From positions 186,001-250,000 of the forward strand of contig CAWIMQ010000004.1 of assembly GCA_963837265.1 (NCBI GenBank): a DNA stretch of 64,000 nucleotides, written 5' to 3'. Source of the DNA: DATBLE01 sp963837265 (GTDB taxonomy: Bacteria > Actinomycetota > Thermoleophilia > Gaiellales > Gaiellaceae). Below, one piece after another: positions 41,092 through 49,787 of this stretch (within the stretch, counting starts at the first letter, position 1; each line of letters opens with the position of its first letter). The notes below the pieces were generated by a model, which saw nothing but the letters and a program-made list of their open reading frames with translations, was not told where the DNA came from and did no database searches. The position numbers and the translations under genes are program-made.

Positions 41092-41628
41092 ATGGAAGCA
41101 GCCCTCGAGACACACCAGGGCGTGATCCTGATCGCGACGGACGGGTCGCCGGCGGCGGACGCCGCCGTCGAGGCGGGGCTGAGGCTCGCGCGCTGCCTTC
41201 GGGCGCCCGTCAGGTTCATCCACGCCGCCTCCCCGCTCGCCGAGGACCTCTTCGCGGAGTTCGCCCTCACCGGCCCGCCCGAAGACGTGATCCTGGCCCG
41301 CGACCACGTCCTGAGGGACGCGGCCGCCGCGGCGGACGCGCTCGAGGTCGACGCCGATTTCGAGGTTCTCACCGCGGAGCCCGCCGGCGACCTCGCCGCC
41401 GGGATCGCCGGTCTCGCCGAGGGAATCGGCGCGTCGATGATCGTGGTCGGCTCTCGCGGGCGCGGAACGGTGGCGGGCGCGGTGCTGGGCAGCGTCTCCC
41501 ACAACCTGCTCAAGTACGCCGCGATCCCCGTGCTCGTCGTTCACGCTCCCGACCCGCAACGCTGGTCGCCTGGTCGACTGGGCGATCCTCCGGCCGCCGT
41601 GGGCCGGCCGGCCGCGCGGACACGCTAG
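41092..41628 (+). CDS. Universal stress protein (UspA family)
   Basis: This 178-residue single-domain protein opens with I-L-I-A-T-D-G-S near 12. The ATP-binding pattern G-x2-G-x9-G-S (V-G-S-R-G-R-G-T-V-A-G-A-V-L-G-S-V-S) is near 121. Such proteins bind ATP and respond to starvation, hypoxia or redox stress. It follows the SDR by 102 bases and ends convergently with the MlrC gene with a four-base stop overlap. It has no operator of the sugar type and is probably unrelated to the catabolic units. Confidence 0.88.
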   Translation: MEAALETHQGVILIATDGSPAADAAVEAGLRLARCLRAPVRFIHAASPLAEDLFAEFALTGPPEDVILARDHVLRDAAAAADALEVDADFEVLTAEPAGDLAAGIAGLAEGIGASMIVVGSRGRGTVAGAVLGSVSHNLLKYAAIPVLVVHAPDPQRWSPGRLGDPPAAVGRPAARTR

Positions 41629-43118
41629 CCGGGTCGAGCCGGGTCAGCGGGTCTTTCGCCCTCCTCGTCCTCGAACGGGAAGAGCGGCATCGGCCGGCGG
41701 CGGAAGTCGAGCAGCTCTAGCCGGCACGTCGTCGGCCCGCCGGTCTCGGCGATCACGCTCCGGTCGGTGAGCGGCTCGAAACCGGCCTTGAAGCTGATGT
41801 GCGACTTGGCCTGCATCACCGCCGAGCGGGCCGCGTCGGCGCCGAGGGTCAGGTAGAGCGCAGGGTCGATCACACCGACGCTGCGCGTGTGCACGACGAT
41901 CCGCAGGGGGCCCGCGGAGAGGAGGGCGGCCGGACCGGTCGCGGCCCGGTAGCCGGCGTTGACGGGATGCATGTAGACGACCTCGCCGTCGAAGAGGCCT
42001 TCGACGGTGACGTCGAGCTCGACCCGCTCGTTGTAGGCGCCCGCGTCGCCGCTCCCCAGCGAGACCTCCAGGCCGGCGCCCGCGCCGACGGCGGCCGCAC
42101 GCCCGGCGGCCTCGGCGTCGCGGATCGACAGGAGCACCGTTCCGGAGGTGCGAGGCCGTCGCAGCACGGCCCGAAGCAGCTCCGTGCTGTCTCCGACGGC
42201 ACCCCCATTGGTGGCGTCGCCGGTGTCGGCGAGCACCACCGGGGGCGGCCCGGCGAGAGCTTCGGCGAGCGCGTCGTCGATCGGCAGCCGGCGGCCGCCC
42301 AGGAAATCCCGGCGCGCACCCCAGGCCTCGTCCATGATGCGCTCGGCGAAGCGCCGCGCGGCGGCGGAGTCTCCGTCGGTGGTCACCACCGCCTTCCACG
42401 AGAGCTCGGGAACGTCGATCCACGGCTGCACGGGAAGCAGGGCGGACGCGAGCGCCCCCTCGCGCTCGACCGCGTCGTTCAGGGCCATCAGCCGCCGGAA
42501 CGGGTCGCGCGACGAGTCGTGGAGATCCGGGGGCGTGATCATCGGCCGGATCGCGACCGCGGTCACCGGCCGCACGCGCCCGAGAAGGGTGTCCGCGAGG
42601 AGCCGGCCGGCCTGCTCGCCCGTCCGGCGCGTGTCGACGTGGGGGCAGGTGCGATAGGCCGTGAAGGCATCGGCCGCCCGCACCATCCGCTCGGTCAGGT
42701 TGGCGTGGCAGTCGAGGCTCACGACGATCGGCCGGGGGCCGAGCCGGTCGCGAAGGGCGGCCAGCAGCCTGCCCTCGGGGTCGTCCTCGTCCGCGGCGAC
42801 GCACGAGCCGTGCAGCATCAGATACGCCCCGTCGACGGGCCGGTCGAGCGGCGCGACGACCAGATCGACGATCTCGTCGATCACGCCCGCCGCGAGCGGG
42901 CGGCCCGGTCCCGACCACGTGGCGACGGACGGAACGATCTCCGCCCCGGCCTCGGCGAGCGCCGACCAGGCACCGGCGAGCTCGCTGTCGGGCCCGAGGA
43001 AGTCGCGGTGGAGCTCGGCGCCGACTCCGAACACCTGGGCCCGAAGGTCGTCGAGCGTCGTCGCGCCCGGCGCGAACGTGTTCGACTCCATCGAGAACCC
43101 GCCGACGAGAACGCGCAT
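41625..43118 (-). CDS. M81-family metallopeptidase (MlrC type)
   Basis: This 497-residue protein opens with the M81 N-terminal signature (G-G-F-S-M-E-S-N-T-F-A-P). The zinc ligands are expected in L-D-C-H-A-N-L-T near 134-141 and P-H-V-D-T-R near 159. The family was named after microcystin-degradation protein MlrC, but most members have unknown substrates and often lie in transporter operons. It is the last gene of the operon starting at 47429 (binding protein, ATPase, permease, SDR, this). It may hydrolyse an amide or lactam compound imported by this transporter; that is inference. Confidence 0.85.
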   Translation of the reverse strand: MRVLVGGFSMESNTFAPGATTLDDLRAQVFGVGAELHRDFLGPDSELAGAWSALAEAGAEIVPSVATWSGPGRPLAAGVIDEIVDLVVAPLDRPVDGAYLMLHGSCVAADEDDPEGRLLAALRDRLGPRPIVVSLDCHANLTERMVRAADAFTAYRTCPHVDTRRTGEQAGRLLADTLLGRVRPVTAVAIRPMITPPDLHDSSRDPFRRLMALNDAVEREGALASALLPVQPWIDVPELSWKAVVTTDGDSAAARRFAERIMDEAWGARRDFLGGRRLPIDDALAEALAGPPPVVLADTGDATNGGAVGDSTELLRAVLRRPRTSGTVLLSIRDAEAAGRAAAVGAGAGLEVSLGSGDAGAYNERVELDVTVEGLFDGEVVYMHPVNAGYRAATGPAALLSAGPLRIVVHTRSVGVIDPALYLTLGADAARSAVMQAKSHISFKAGFEPLTDRSVIAETGGPTTCRLELLDFRRRPMPLFPFEDEEGERPADPARPG

Positions 43119-43127
43119 CCGGTCCTC

Positions 43128-43889
43128 CTAGTACATGGTCAGCCCGCCGTCGGGGGCGATCTGCTGCCCCGTCAGGTAGCCGGCCGCCGGAGAGAGGAGC
43201 CAGACGATGGTCTCGGCGCACTCGGCCGGGCTCGAGGTCCGGCCCAGCGGCACGAGGCGGAGGCGCGCCTCGTGCAGCGCCTCCGGGGTCGTCCCACGGG
43301 CATGAGCCGCGGCCTCGAGGAAGCGCTCCTGCATCGGCGTGTCGACGATGCCGGGAAGCACCGCGTTCACCCTGATCCCGCGCGGGGCGTACGCGTACGC
43401 GAAGCTGCGGGCGATCGAGCTGACCGCCGCCTTGGACGCGCAGTAGACGGACTGCTCGAGCGACGCCGCGCTCCGCGCCGACACCGACGAGAGCAGCACG
43501 ATCGAGCCTTCGTCGGCCAGCACCGGCCCGAAGGCCTTGCAGAGGAAGTAGCAGGCCTTCGCGTTCACGGACATGACCGCGTCCCAGTCGTCCTCGGTCG
43601 TCTCGTCAATCGGCCTGGTGCGGACGATCCCGTGCGCGAGGACCAGGTGGTCGCAGGCGTCGACGCGGTCGAGGAGGACCGCCCGCCCGCCGGCGGTGGC
43701 GAGATCGCAGGGGACCGCCTCGGCCCCTTCCGCCGACAGCGGGGCGAGCGTCTCGGCGGACACGTCCGCCGCGAGCACGCGCGCCCCGAGCTCGAGCAGG
43801 CGCTCTGCCACGGCGCGGCCGATGCCGCCCGCCGCTCCGGTCACCACGGCCCGGCGGCCGCCGAAGTCGAGAGGGCCGCCGGCCGTCAT
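43128..43889 (-). CDS. SDR-family sugar dehydrogenase candidate
   Basis: This 253-residue SDR has G-A-A-G-G-I-G near 18, L-A-H-G-I near 83 (a change from the usual N-A-G), catalytic Ser in L-S-S-V-S near 135 and Y-C-A-S-K near 149. Its C-terminal region closely follows the SDR at 32279-33016. The ATG at 43889 overlaps the permease stop codon as ATGA, so it is translationally coupled to the transporter. NAD+ use is likely from A-A-D-V-S. Confidence 0.86.
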   Translation of the reverse strand: MTAGGPLDFGGRRAVVTGAAGGIGRAVAERLLELGARVLAADVSAETLAPLSAEGAEAVPCDLATAGGRAVLLDRVDACDHLVLAHGIVRTRPIDETTEDDWDAVMSVNAKACYFLCKAFGPVLADEGSIVLLSSVSARSAASLEQSVYCASKAAVSSIARSFAYAYAPRGIRVNAVLPGIVDTPMQERFLEAAAHARGTTPEALHEARLRLVPLGRTSSPAECAETIVWLLSPAAGYLTGQQIAPDGGLTMY

Positions 43890-44923
43890 TCGCCCGCGAG
43901 CCTGAGGCGCAGCTGATCGATCGCGACGGCGGCGATCAGCAGGAAGTTGCGGACGACGTCCTGCCAGAAGGAGACGACGTTCAGAAGGACGAGACCGTTG
44001 TTGATTACTCCGATCACGAGCACGCCGAGGATCGTCCCGACGATCGAACCGCGGCCGCCCGCGAGGCTCGCGCCGCCCAGGATCACGGCGGTGATCGCCT
44101 GGAACTCCAGGCCGATCGCCGCGTTCCCCGAGCCCTGCCCCGTCTGCGAGGTGACGAGCAGCCCCGTGAGCGCGACCGCCACGCCCGAGATGACGAAGCC
44201 GAGGAAGACGATGCGTCGCGTCCGGATGCCGGCCAGGCGCGCGGCGGTCGGGTTGGCGCCGATCGCGTACAGGGCGCGGCCGAACGTCGTCCGCTTCATC
44301 ACGACCGCGGTCATGCCGACGATCGCGAAGAAGATCCAGACCATCCAGGGGATGTTCAGGAGCGGGCGCTCGATCCCGAGCGTCGTGAATCCCTGGAAGC
44401 CGACGGCCTGGCCGTCGGTGCGGATGTATGCGAACGCACGCATCGCCCCCATCGTCCCGATAGTCGCGATCAGCGCGTTGACGCCGACGACGGTGACCAG
44501 GAAGCCGTTGAAGAGACCGAGGCCGAGGCCGGTCGCGAGCGAGATCAGGACCGCGACCGCTACCGGGTCGCCGTGCGTGACCGAGAACGCGAACATCGTG
44601 GTCACGAGGGCGACCCCGGCGCCGACCGAGAGGTCGAACTGCCCGGCGATGAGGAGCATCGTCGTGGAGCACGAGATGATCCCGACCACGGACGAGGCGA
44701 TCAGGATGTTGATGAAATTGTCGGTCTGGAAGAAGTACGGGGAGCGAATCGAGAAGAACGCCACCAGTGCCCCGAGCACGAGCACGAGAGCGGCCCATTC
44801 GGGGACGCGGCCGATCATGCGACGCGTGCGGGCGGACCACGGGGCGACGGGCTCGCCGCCCGCCCCGGCCTCACCGGCGACCACCGCTCCGGGAGCTCCC
44901 ACCGGCACGTCGTGCTCGCCCAT
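43886..44923 (-). CDS. Sugar ABC transporter permease (CUT2 family)
   Basis: This 345-residue membrane protein has about ten helices, with A-V-I-L-G-G-A-S-L-A-G-G-R-G-S near 280, G-Q-F-D-L-S-V-G-A-G near 93 and N-G-F-L-V-T-V-V-G-V-N-A-L near 138. It is a clear paralogue of the permease at 13624-14625, including long identical segments. An N-terminal extension of about 35 soluble residues precedes the first helix. Confidence 0.92.
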   Translation of the reverse strand: MGEHDVPVGAPGAVVAGEAGAGGEPVAPWSARTRRMIGRVPEWAALVLVLGALVAFFSIRSPYFFQTDNFINILIASSVVGIISCSTTMLLIAGQFDLSVGAGVALVTTMFAFSVTHGDPVAVAVLISLATGLGLGLFNGFLVTVVGVNALIATIGTMGAMRAFAYIRTDGQAVGFQGFTTLGIERPLLNIPWMVWIFFAIVGMTAVVMKRTTFGRALYAIGANPTAARLAGIRTRRIVFLGFVISGVAVALTGLLVTSQTGQGSGNAAIGLEFQAITAVILGGASLAGGRGSIVGTILGVLVIGVINNGLVLLNVVSFWQDVVRNFLLIAAVAIDQLRLRLAGE

Positions 44924-44929
44924 CGACCC

Positions 44930-46423
44930 CTACCCTCCCGCCTCGGTGAGGAGCCTCTGGGTGGTGATGGCGTCGCCCTCGAGTTCCGCGGTGATCCTCC
45001 CGCGGGCCAGCACGAAGCAGCGGTCGGCGACCTGGACGACCTCCTCGTAGTCGGAGGTGGCGACCAGCATCGCGATCCCCTCTGCGACGAGCTCCCGCAT
45101 CGAGCGGTAGAGCTCGGCGCGGGCGCCGACGTCGACGCCGCGCGTGGGCTCGATCATCACGAGCAGCGGCGAGCCACGCTCGAGCCAGCGGGCGAGCACG
45201 ACCTTCTGCTGGTTCCCGCCCGAGAGCGTGCCGATCGGCTGGAGCGGGTCGTTGCGGGAGCGGATCGAGAGCGCCTGGTGCCAGCGATAGTAGGCACGCG
45301 CCTCGGCGCGGCGGGAGATGAAGAGCAGCCAGCGGGCAAGGCGCCGCCAGGAGGGGACGGCGACGTTCTCGGCGACGGGCCGGACCCCGAGAATCGCCTC
45401 CCGCTTCCGGTCGGCGGGGACGAAGCCGACGCCGCGGTCGATCGAGGTCGCCGGCCCGCTGGCCGAAGCTGGCCTCCCGCCGACGAGGAGCTCGCCCGAG
45501 TCGAGCTCGCGCAGGCCGAAGACGGCTTCGGCGATCTCGGCCGCCCCCGACCCGAGCTGGCCGTAGAGGGCGACGATCTCGCCTGGGAAGACGTCCAGCG
45601 TCGTGTCGCGGAATGCCCGGTCGACGCGCGCCGCGAGCAACTGGAGCACGGGGCTCTCGCCGGCCGCCCAGGTGCGTGCCGGGGGTCGCGACACGTCGCC
45701 CGCCGACCGGCCGATCATCGCCTCGACCAGCGCCCGCCGGTCGAAGTCCTTCGTCTCTCCGAGCGCCGCGATCGAGCCGTCGCGCAGCACCAGCACGCGG
45801 TCCGAGATCGCATGGACCTCGTCGAGGCGGTGGGTGATGTAGATGATCGCGGCTCCCTGGTCGCGCAGGCGCCGGATGAAGGCGAACAGGCGCTCGACCT
45901 CCTGCTGGGACAGCGCCGCCGTCGGCTCGTCGAGGATGAGCACCTTCGCCTCGTCCGAGAGCGCCCGGGCGATCTCGACGATCTGCCGCTCTCCGACGCG
46001 AAGCGCGCCGACGGTGGCGTCGACGTCGAGGTCGACGCCCATCTGCTCGAGCACCGCCCGCGCGCGGCGCCGGACGTCGCGCCAGCGCACGAAGCCGCTC
46101 GCCGCGGGGAGGCGCCCGAGCGAGATGTTCTCCGCGACCGAGAGCGACGGAGCGTCCTGGAACTCCTGGTGGATCATCCGCACCCCGGCGGCGCGGGTCG
46201 CGATCGGCGTCAAGTGGTCGAACGGCCGGCCCTCGATCTCGAAGTCGCCGGCGTCCGGCGTGTAGTCGCCGGCCAGGATCTTCACGAGGGTCGACTTGCC
46301 TGCGCCGTTCTCCCCGAGCAGCGCGAGCACGGAGCCGCCGGCGGCGTCGAGGTCGACTCCGTGGAGGACCTCGACGCCGCCGAACGACTTCCGGACGCCG
46401 CGAGCGCGGAGGAGGGCGGTCAC
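44930..46423 (-). CDS. Sugar ABC transporter ATP-binding protein (RbsA type)
   Basis: This 497-residue protein has two ABC domains and is a near-duplicate of the ATPase at 14627-16171: both share the G-G-V-E-V-L-H-G-V-D-L opening, Walker A G-E-N-G-A-G-K-S-T-L-V-K-I-L-A-G, L-D-E-P-T-A-A-L-S-Q-Q-E-V-E-R-L-F and the second-domain signature L-S-G-G-N-Q-Q-K. Only short gaps separate it from the binding-protein and permease genes. It is the energising subunit of the third importer. Confidence 0.93.
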   Translation of the reverse strand: MTALLRARGVRKSFGGVEVLHGVDLDAAGGSVLALLGENGAGKSTLVKILAGDYTPDAGDFEIEGRPFDHLTPIATRAAGVRMIHQEFQDAPSLSVAENISLGRLPAASGFVRWRDVRRRARAVLEQMGVDLDVDATVGALRVGERQIVEIARALSDEAKVLILDEPTAALSQQEVERLFAFIRRLRDQGAAIIYITHRLDEVHAISDRVLVLRDGSIAALGETKDFDRRALVEAMIGRSAGDVSRPPARTWAAGESPVLQLLAARVDRAFRDTTLDVFPGEIVALYGQLGSGAAEIAEAVFGLRELDSGELLVGGRPASASGPATSIDRGVGFVPADRKREAILGVRPVAENVAVPSWRRLARWLLFISRRAEARAYYRWHQALSIRSRNDPLQPIGTLSGGNQQKVVLARWLERGSPLLVMIEPTRGVDVGARAELYRSMRELVAEGIAMLVATSDYEEVVQVADRCFVLARGRITAELEGDAITTQRLLTEAGG

Positions 46424-46442
46424 GGCTCCCGCGGCGCCGCCA

Positions 46443-47429
46443 CTACTTGCAGGCCGCCGGATAGATGGTCTTGATGTTCTGCGGGCCGACGACGCGGTGG
46501 TTGATGTACACGAACTTCGGCTCCTTCTGGCCGTCGATCAGCGACAGCAGGAGCGGGACGACGGTGTCGCCGTAGCGCTCGGGGAAGTACGCCGTGTCGG
46601 CGACCCAGTTCTTGAACGGGGTCTTGCCGCAGATGTACGGCCACGAGGTCGGGTCGGCTCCCTGCCCGCCGACGTAGATGTCGCGCAGGCGACCCGAGGC
46701 CTGCGCCGCCTTGATCGCGCCGATCGACTGGTCGTCGTTGGTCGCCCCGACGAGCAGCCGGTGCTTGCCCGGGAGCCGGGTGAGAGCGTCGGTGAAGGGC
46801 TGGATCGACGAGTCCGTCGTCGCCTTCGTCGTCACCTTGATCAGCCGCAGCTTCGGGCAGGCCGACCGCACGCCGGAGATCCAGCCGTTCTCGCGGTCGA
46901 TCACGACCTTGCCGGCGGTGGGGGCGTTCAGCGACAGCATCGCGTCCGCCTTGCAGCCCCACTTCTTCTTCGCGTACGTCCCCAGCGCGACGCCGGCCAG
47001 CCGGCCGGCCTGGAAGTTGTTCGCGCCGTAGAAGACCGTCTCGCACGGCTTCTGGTGGATGTCGATCGCGACGACGGGGACCTTGGGGCCCGCGGCGCAC
47101 ACGCGCGGCGCGGCGGTGGCGTCGAGCTGGAAGTTGATGATCCCCTTGACGCCCTGGGTCTTCAGCTGGGCCGCGCAGTTGATCGCCTTCTGCGCGTCGA
47201 GGTTCGAGTCGCACTCGACCAGCTTGACGCCGTTGGCCTTGGCCGCCCGCTCGATGCTCTTGCGAACGAGGACGACGAACGGGAGCTGATCGGAGAGATT
47301 GATGTAGCCGATCTTCAGCTGCGGCGCGGCCGGCGTCGCCGGCTTCGCCGTCGCCGAGCTGATGCCGAGGGCCAGCACGCCCGCGACGATCGCGATCGCC
47401 ACGAACCCGCGGCGTCCGAACTGTGACAC
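46443..47429 (-). CDS. Sugar ABC transporter substrate-binding protein (CUT2 type)
   Basis: This is a 328-residue protein. The GTG at 47429 is chosen because GGAGG lies nine bases upstream and a signal sequence begins at once (F-G-R-R-G-F then a hydrophobic core, cleavage near S-S-A-T-A). There is no lipobox cysteine. It is a paralogue of 16195-17211, sharing L-K-I-G-Y-I-N-L, the C-D-S-N-L-D-A-Q-K-A region, V-V-A-I-D-I-H-Q-K-P-C-E, and Y-V-G-G-Q-G-A-D-P. It heads the operon that ends at 41625. The bound sugar is probably related to that of its paralogue. Confidence 0.92.
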   Translation of the reverse strand: MSQFGRRGFVAIAIVAGVLALGISSATAKPATPAAPQLKIGYINLSDQLPFVVLVRKSIERAAKANGVKLVECDSNLDAQKAINCAAQLKTQGVKGIINFQLDATAAPRVCAAGPKVPVVAIDIHQKPCETVFYGANNFQAGRLAGVALGTYAKKKWGCKADAMLSLNAPTAGKVVIDRENGWISGVRSACPKLRLIKVTTKATTDSSIQPFTDALTRLPGKHRLLVGATNDDQSIGAIKAAQASGRLRDIYVGGQGADPTSWPYICGKTPFKNWVADTAYFPERYGDTVVPLLLSLIDGQKEPKFVYINHRVVGPQNIKTIYPAACK

Positions 47430-47464
47430 AGCGCTCACCTCCAGTGGGCAGGTCCGGGCCATCC

Positions 47465-47480
47465 CCGGATTCGATTCCAG
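47465..47480. promoter_or_regulatory. LacI-type operator, third ABC operon
   Basis: CCGGATTCGATTCCAG matches the right half of the consensus well and the left half less so. It lies directly after the minus-strand -10 box at 47492-47487. Confidence 0.65.
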
Positions 47481-47486
47481 TGCGAC

Positions 47487-47514
47487 CCTATACTGGACTC
47501 GGAGAGCATTGCAA
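47487..47514 (-). promoter_or_regulatory. Promoter of the 47429-41625 operon
   Basis: On the minus strand TTGCAA (47514-47509) and TATAGG (47492-47487) are separated by 16 bases. The operator follows at once. The opposite strand holds TACGAT at 47555-47560, eight bases before the ATG at 47569, as a likely leaderless -10 for the divergent gene. Confidence 0.6.
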
Positions 47515-47568
47515 CCCCTTTCCGGAATGGATTTCGGCTCGCCGCCGAAGGCAGTACGATCCCGCTCG

Positions 47569-48714
47569 ATGAAGACGGACGGCGCGCTTCGGGAACGAGC
47601 ACGGACGGCCGGGCTGCGCTACGAGCGGCTGAACCCGGCCGAGCTCGAGGCCGCCGTCGAGCGGGCTCCGCTCGCTTTCGTGCCGATCGGGACGCTCGAG
47701 TTCCACGGCCCCCACCTCCCGTTCGGCGTCGACCTGTACGAGGCGCACGAGCTCTGCCTGAGGGCCGCGGCGCTCGCCGGGGGCGTGGTGCTGCCGCCCG
47801 CGTACCTCGCGTCCGGCTGCCTGGACATGCCGTACACGCTCACGTTCGGGAACGAGCTCGTGCGGGCCTGGGTGGCCGCGACCCTGGCGCAGCTCCACCA
47901 CCGCGGGTTCCGCGCCGTCGTCGTCCTCACCGGCCACGGCCCTCTCGACCTGAACCACCTGCTCAAGCGCACCTGCGCCGAGGCGGAGTCGGCGTGCCCG
48001 GGCCTCGCCGCGTACGGACTGTGCTGGCTCGAGCTGAACGCCGCGCGGATGGAGCGGCCGGACGAGGGCGAGCCGACGGTCGTCGACCACGCCGCGCTCG
48101 TCGAGACCTCGTGGATGCTGGCCCTCCGGCCCGGGCTCGTGCAGCTCGAGCGCCTCAGCGCCGACCCCGACGCACAGCACGCCGGCGTCTACGGACGGAA
48201 TCCCCGCTTCACCGCCTCTGCCGAGCTCGGCGAGGCGCAGGTCGAGGCGAACGCGGAGCTGCTCGCGGCCCGTGCTCGCGGACTGCTCGAAGGCCGGCGG
48301 CCGGACGCCTACGGTGATCTCCGGAGGTTCGTCGAGCTCGCCTGGCCGGAGCGCCTCGAGCTCCGGCCGAGCCCCGGTCGCGCCGGCACCTTCCTGATCG
48401 AGAACCCCGGCCGGTCGTCGCGGTACCTCACCTCCCTCGCGCTCGACGTGGACGGCGAACGCGTGGACGCCTCCGCGGTCACGTTGGAGAACACGAGCCC
48501 GGGCGAAACCGGCGTGCCCGTGCGGTGCGACAGCCTGGGCGCGGAGAGCGGCCTCTACCTGCGGCGCGGCCAGTCGGCAACGGTCGAGCTCGCGGCCGCG
48601 GCCGACCGGGCGCGCCGCCGGCGCCTCCGGGCGGAGGTCGGGCTCGGCGGGGTGACGACCGACGTGCTCGAGACGGAGATCGAGCTCGCATACATCGACA
48701 GAGGAGAGAACTGA
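47569..48714 (+). CDS. Creatininase-family protein with a C-terminal beta domain
   Basis: Residues 1-250 of this 381-residue protein follow the creatininase (creatinine amidohydrolase/MftE/FAPy) fold: F-V-P-I-G-T-L-E-F-H-G-P-H-L-P near 38-52 with Glu and His metal ligands, G-V-D-L-Y-E-A near 54, and T-G-H-G near 125. The last 130 residues are beta-rich and not part of the usual family. Likely reactions are metal-dependent hydrolysis of a cyclic or linear amide. It is divergent from the third importer and overlaps the next gene (TGATG), so the two probably work together on the imported compound. I cannot name the substrate. Confidence 0.8.
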   Translation: MKTDGALRERARTAGLRYERLNPAELEAAVERAPLAFVPIGTLEFHGPHLPFGVDLYEAHELCLRAAALAGGVVLPPAYLASGCLDMPYTLTFGNELVRAWVAATLAQLHHRGFRAVVVLTGHGPLDLNHLLKRTCAEAESACPGLAAYGLCWLELNAARMERPDEGEPTVVDHAALVETSWMLALRPGLVQLERLSADPDAQHAGVYGRNPRFTASAELGEAQVEANAELLAARARGLLEGRRPDAYGDLRRFVELAWPERLELRPSPGRAGTFLIENPGRSSRYLTSLALDVDGERVDASAVTLENTSPGETGVPVRCDSLGAESGLYLRRGQSATVELAAAADRARRRRLRAEVGLGGVTTDVLETEIELAYIDRGEN

Positions 48715-49775
48715 TGGCCAAGCTGCGACTCGGGGTGATCGGCGCCGGCTCCTGGGCGATCGCCTCGCACCTGCCGAACTTCGCCACGCGGAGCGACGAC
48801 GTCGAGCTCGTGGGCGTCTGCCGGAAGGGACCGGAGCTGCTCGAGAAGATCAAGAACGACTTCGGCTTCAGCGTCGCCAGCGAGGACTACCGCGACGTGA
48901 TCGACGCGGGGATGGACATCTGCCTGGTCGCGAGCCCGCACGGCTTCCACTACGAGCACGCCAAGGCGGCGCTGGAATCGGGGGCGCACGTCCTCTGCGA
49001 GAAGCCGTTCACGCTCGACCCGGCCCAGGCCTGGGACCTCGTCGCAACGGCGGACCGGCTGGGGCGCCACCTGCTCGTCTCCTACGGGTGGAACTACCTG
49101 CACTGGGTGCGAGAGGCGAAGCGGCTGATGGAGGAGCAGGGCATCGGGGAGATCGAGCAGTCGGCGCTGCAGATGGCGTCGGTCACGCGAGAGCTCCTCG
49201 CCAACCTCGGCGACTACCCGGGCGCGGCGCCGGAGGCGATCCCCGAGCAGGCGACGTGGACCGACCGCCGAATCGCCGGCGGCGGCTACGGGCAGGCGCA
49301 GCTGACGCACGCCCTCGGCGTCGCACTCTGGCTCACCGGCCTGCGCGGCGAGGCGGCCTTCGCCCTGATGAAGTCGGTGCTGGACGCCCCGGTCGAGCAC
49401 CACGACGCGGTCGTCATCCGCTACGACAACGGCTCGATCGGGACGATGTCCGGCGGCTCCTGCCATCTCGGAGCCGGCGGCAACCGCCACCAGCTCGAGT
49501 TCCGCGCGATCGGCTCGGAGGGGCAGCTGGCGATCGACCTCGAGCGCGATCTCCTCTGGCTCTGGCGGCCGGACGGAGTCGAGGAGCGTCCCGATCTTCC
49601 AGCCGAGGCGTTCCTCTACAACTGCGACGGCCCTCCGAACACGCTCGTCGACCTCGCTCTGGGCAGGGAGGTCGAGAACTGCTCGCCGGGCGAGCTGGGG
49701 GCGCGCACGGTGGAGATCCTCGACGCCGCCTACCGCAGCGCGGAGAGCGGGAAGATCGAGGAGGTGACGCGCTGA
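48714..49775 (+). CDS. Gfo/Idh/MocA-family oxidoreductase
   Basis: This 353-residue protein has an N-terminal Rossmann fold (L-G-V-I-G-A-G-S-W-A, residues 6-15) and the family E-K-P-F-T motif near 97, with a C-terminal alpha/beta domain containing H-A-L-G-V-A-L near 198. Members oxidise sugars, inositols and related compounds with NAD(P)+. A GAGGAGAG ribosome site precedes the ATG, which overlaps the creatininase-family stop. It ends convergently with the hydrolase operon on the other strand. Substrate unknown. Confidence 0.9.
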   Translation: MAKLRLGVIGAGSWAIASHLPNFATRSDDVELVGVCRKGPELLEKIKNDFGFSVASEDYRDVIDAGMDICLVASPHGFHYEHAKAALESGAHVLCEKPFTLDPAQAWDLVATADRLGRHLLVSYGWNYLHWVREAKRLMEEQGIGEIEQSALQMASVTRELLANLGDYPGAAPEAIPEQATWTDRRIAGGGYGQAQLTHALGVALWLTGLRGEAAFALMKSVLDAPVEHHDAVVIRYDNGSIGTMSGGSCHLGAGGNRHQLEFRAIGSEGQLAIDLERDLLWLWRPDGVEERPDLPAEAFLYNCDGPPNTLVDLALGREVENCSPGELGARTVEILDAAYRSAESGKIEEVTR

Positions 49776-49787
49776 CCGGGCGAAGGA

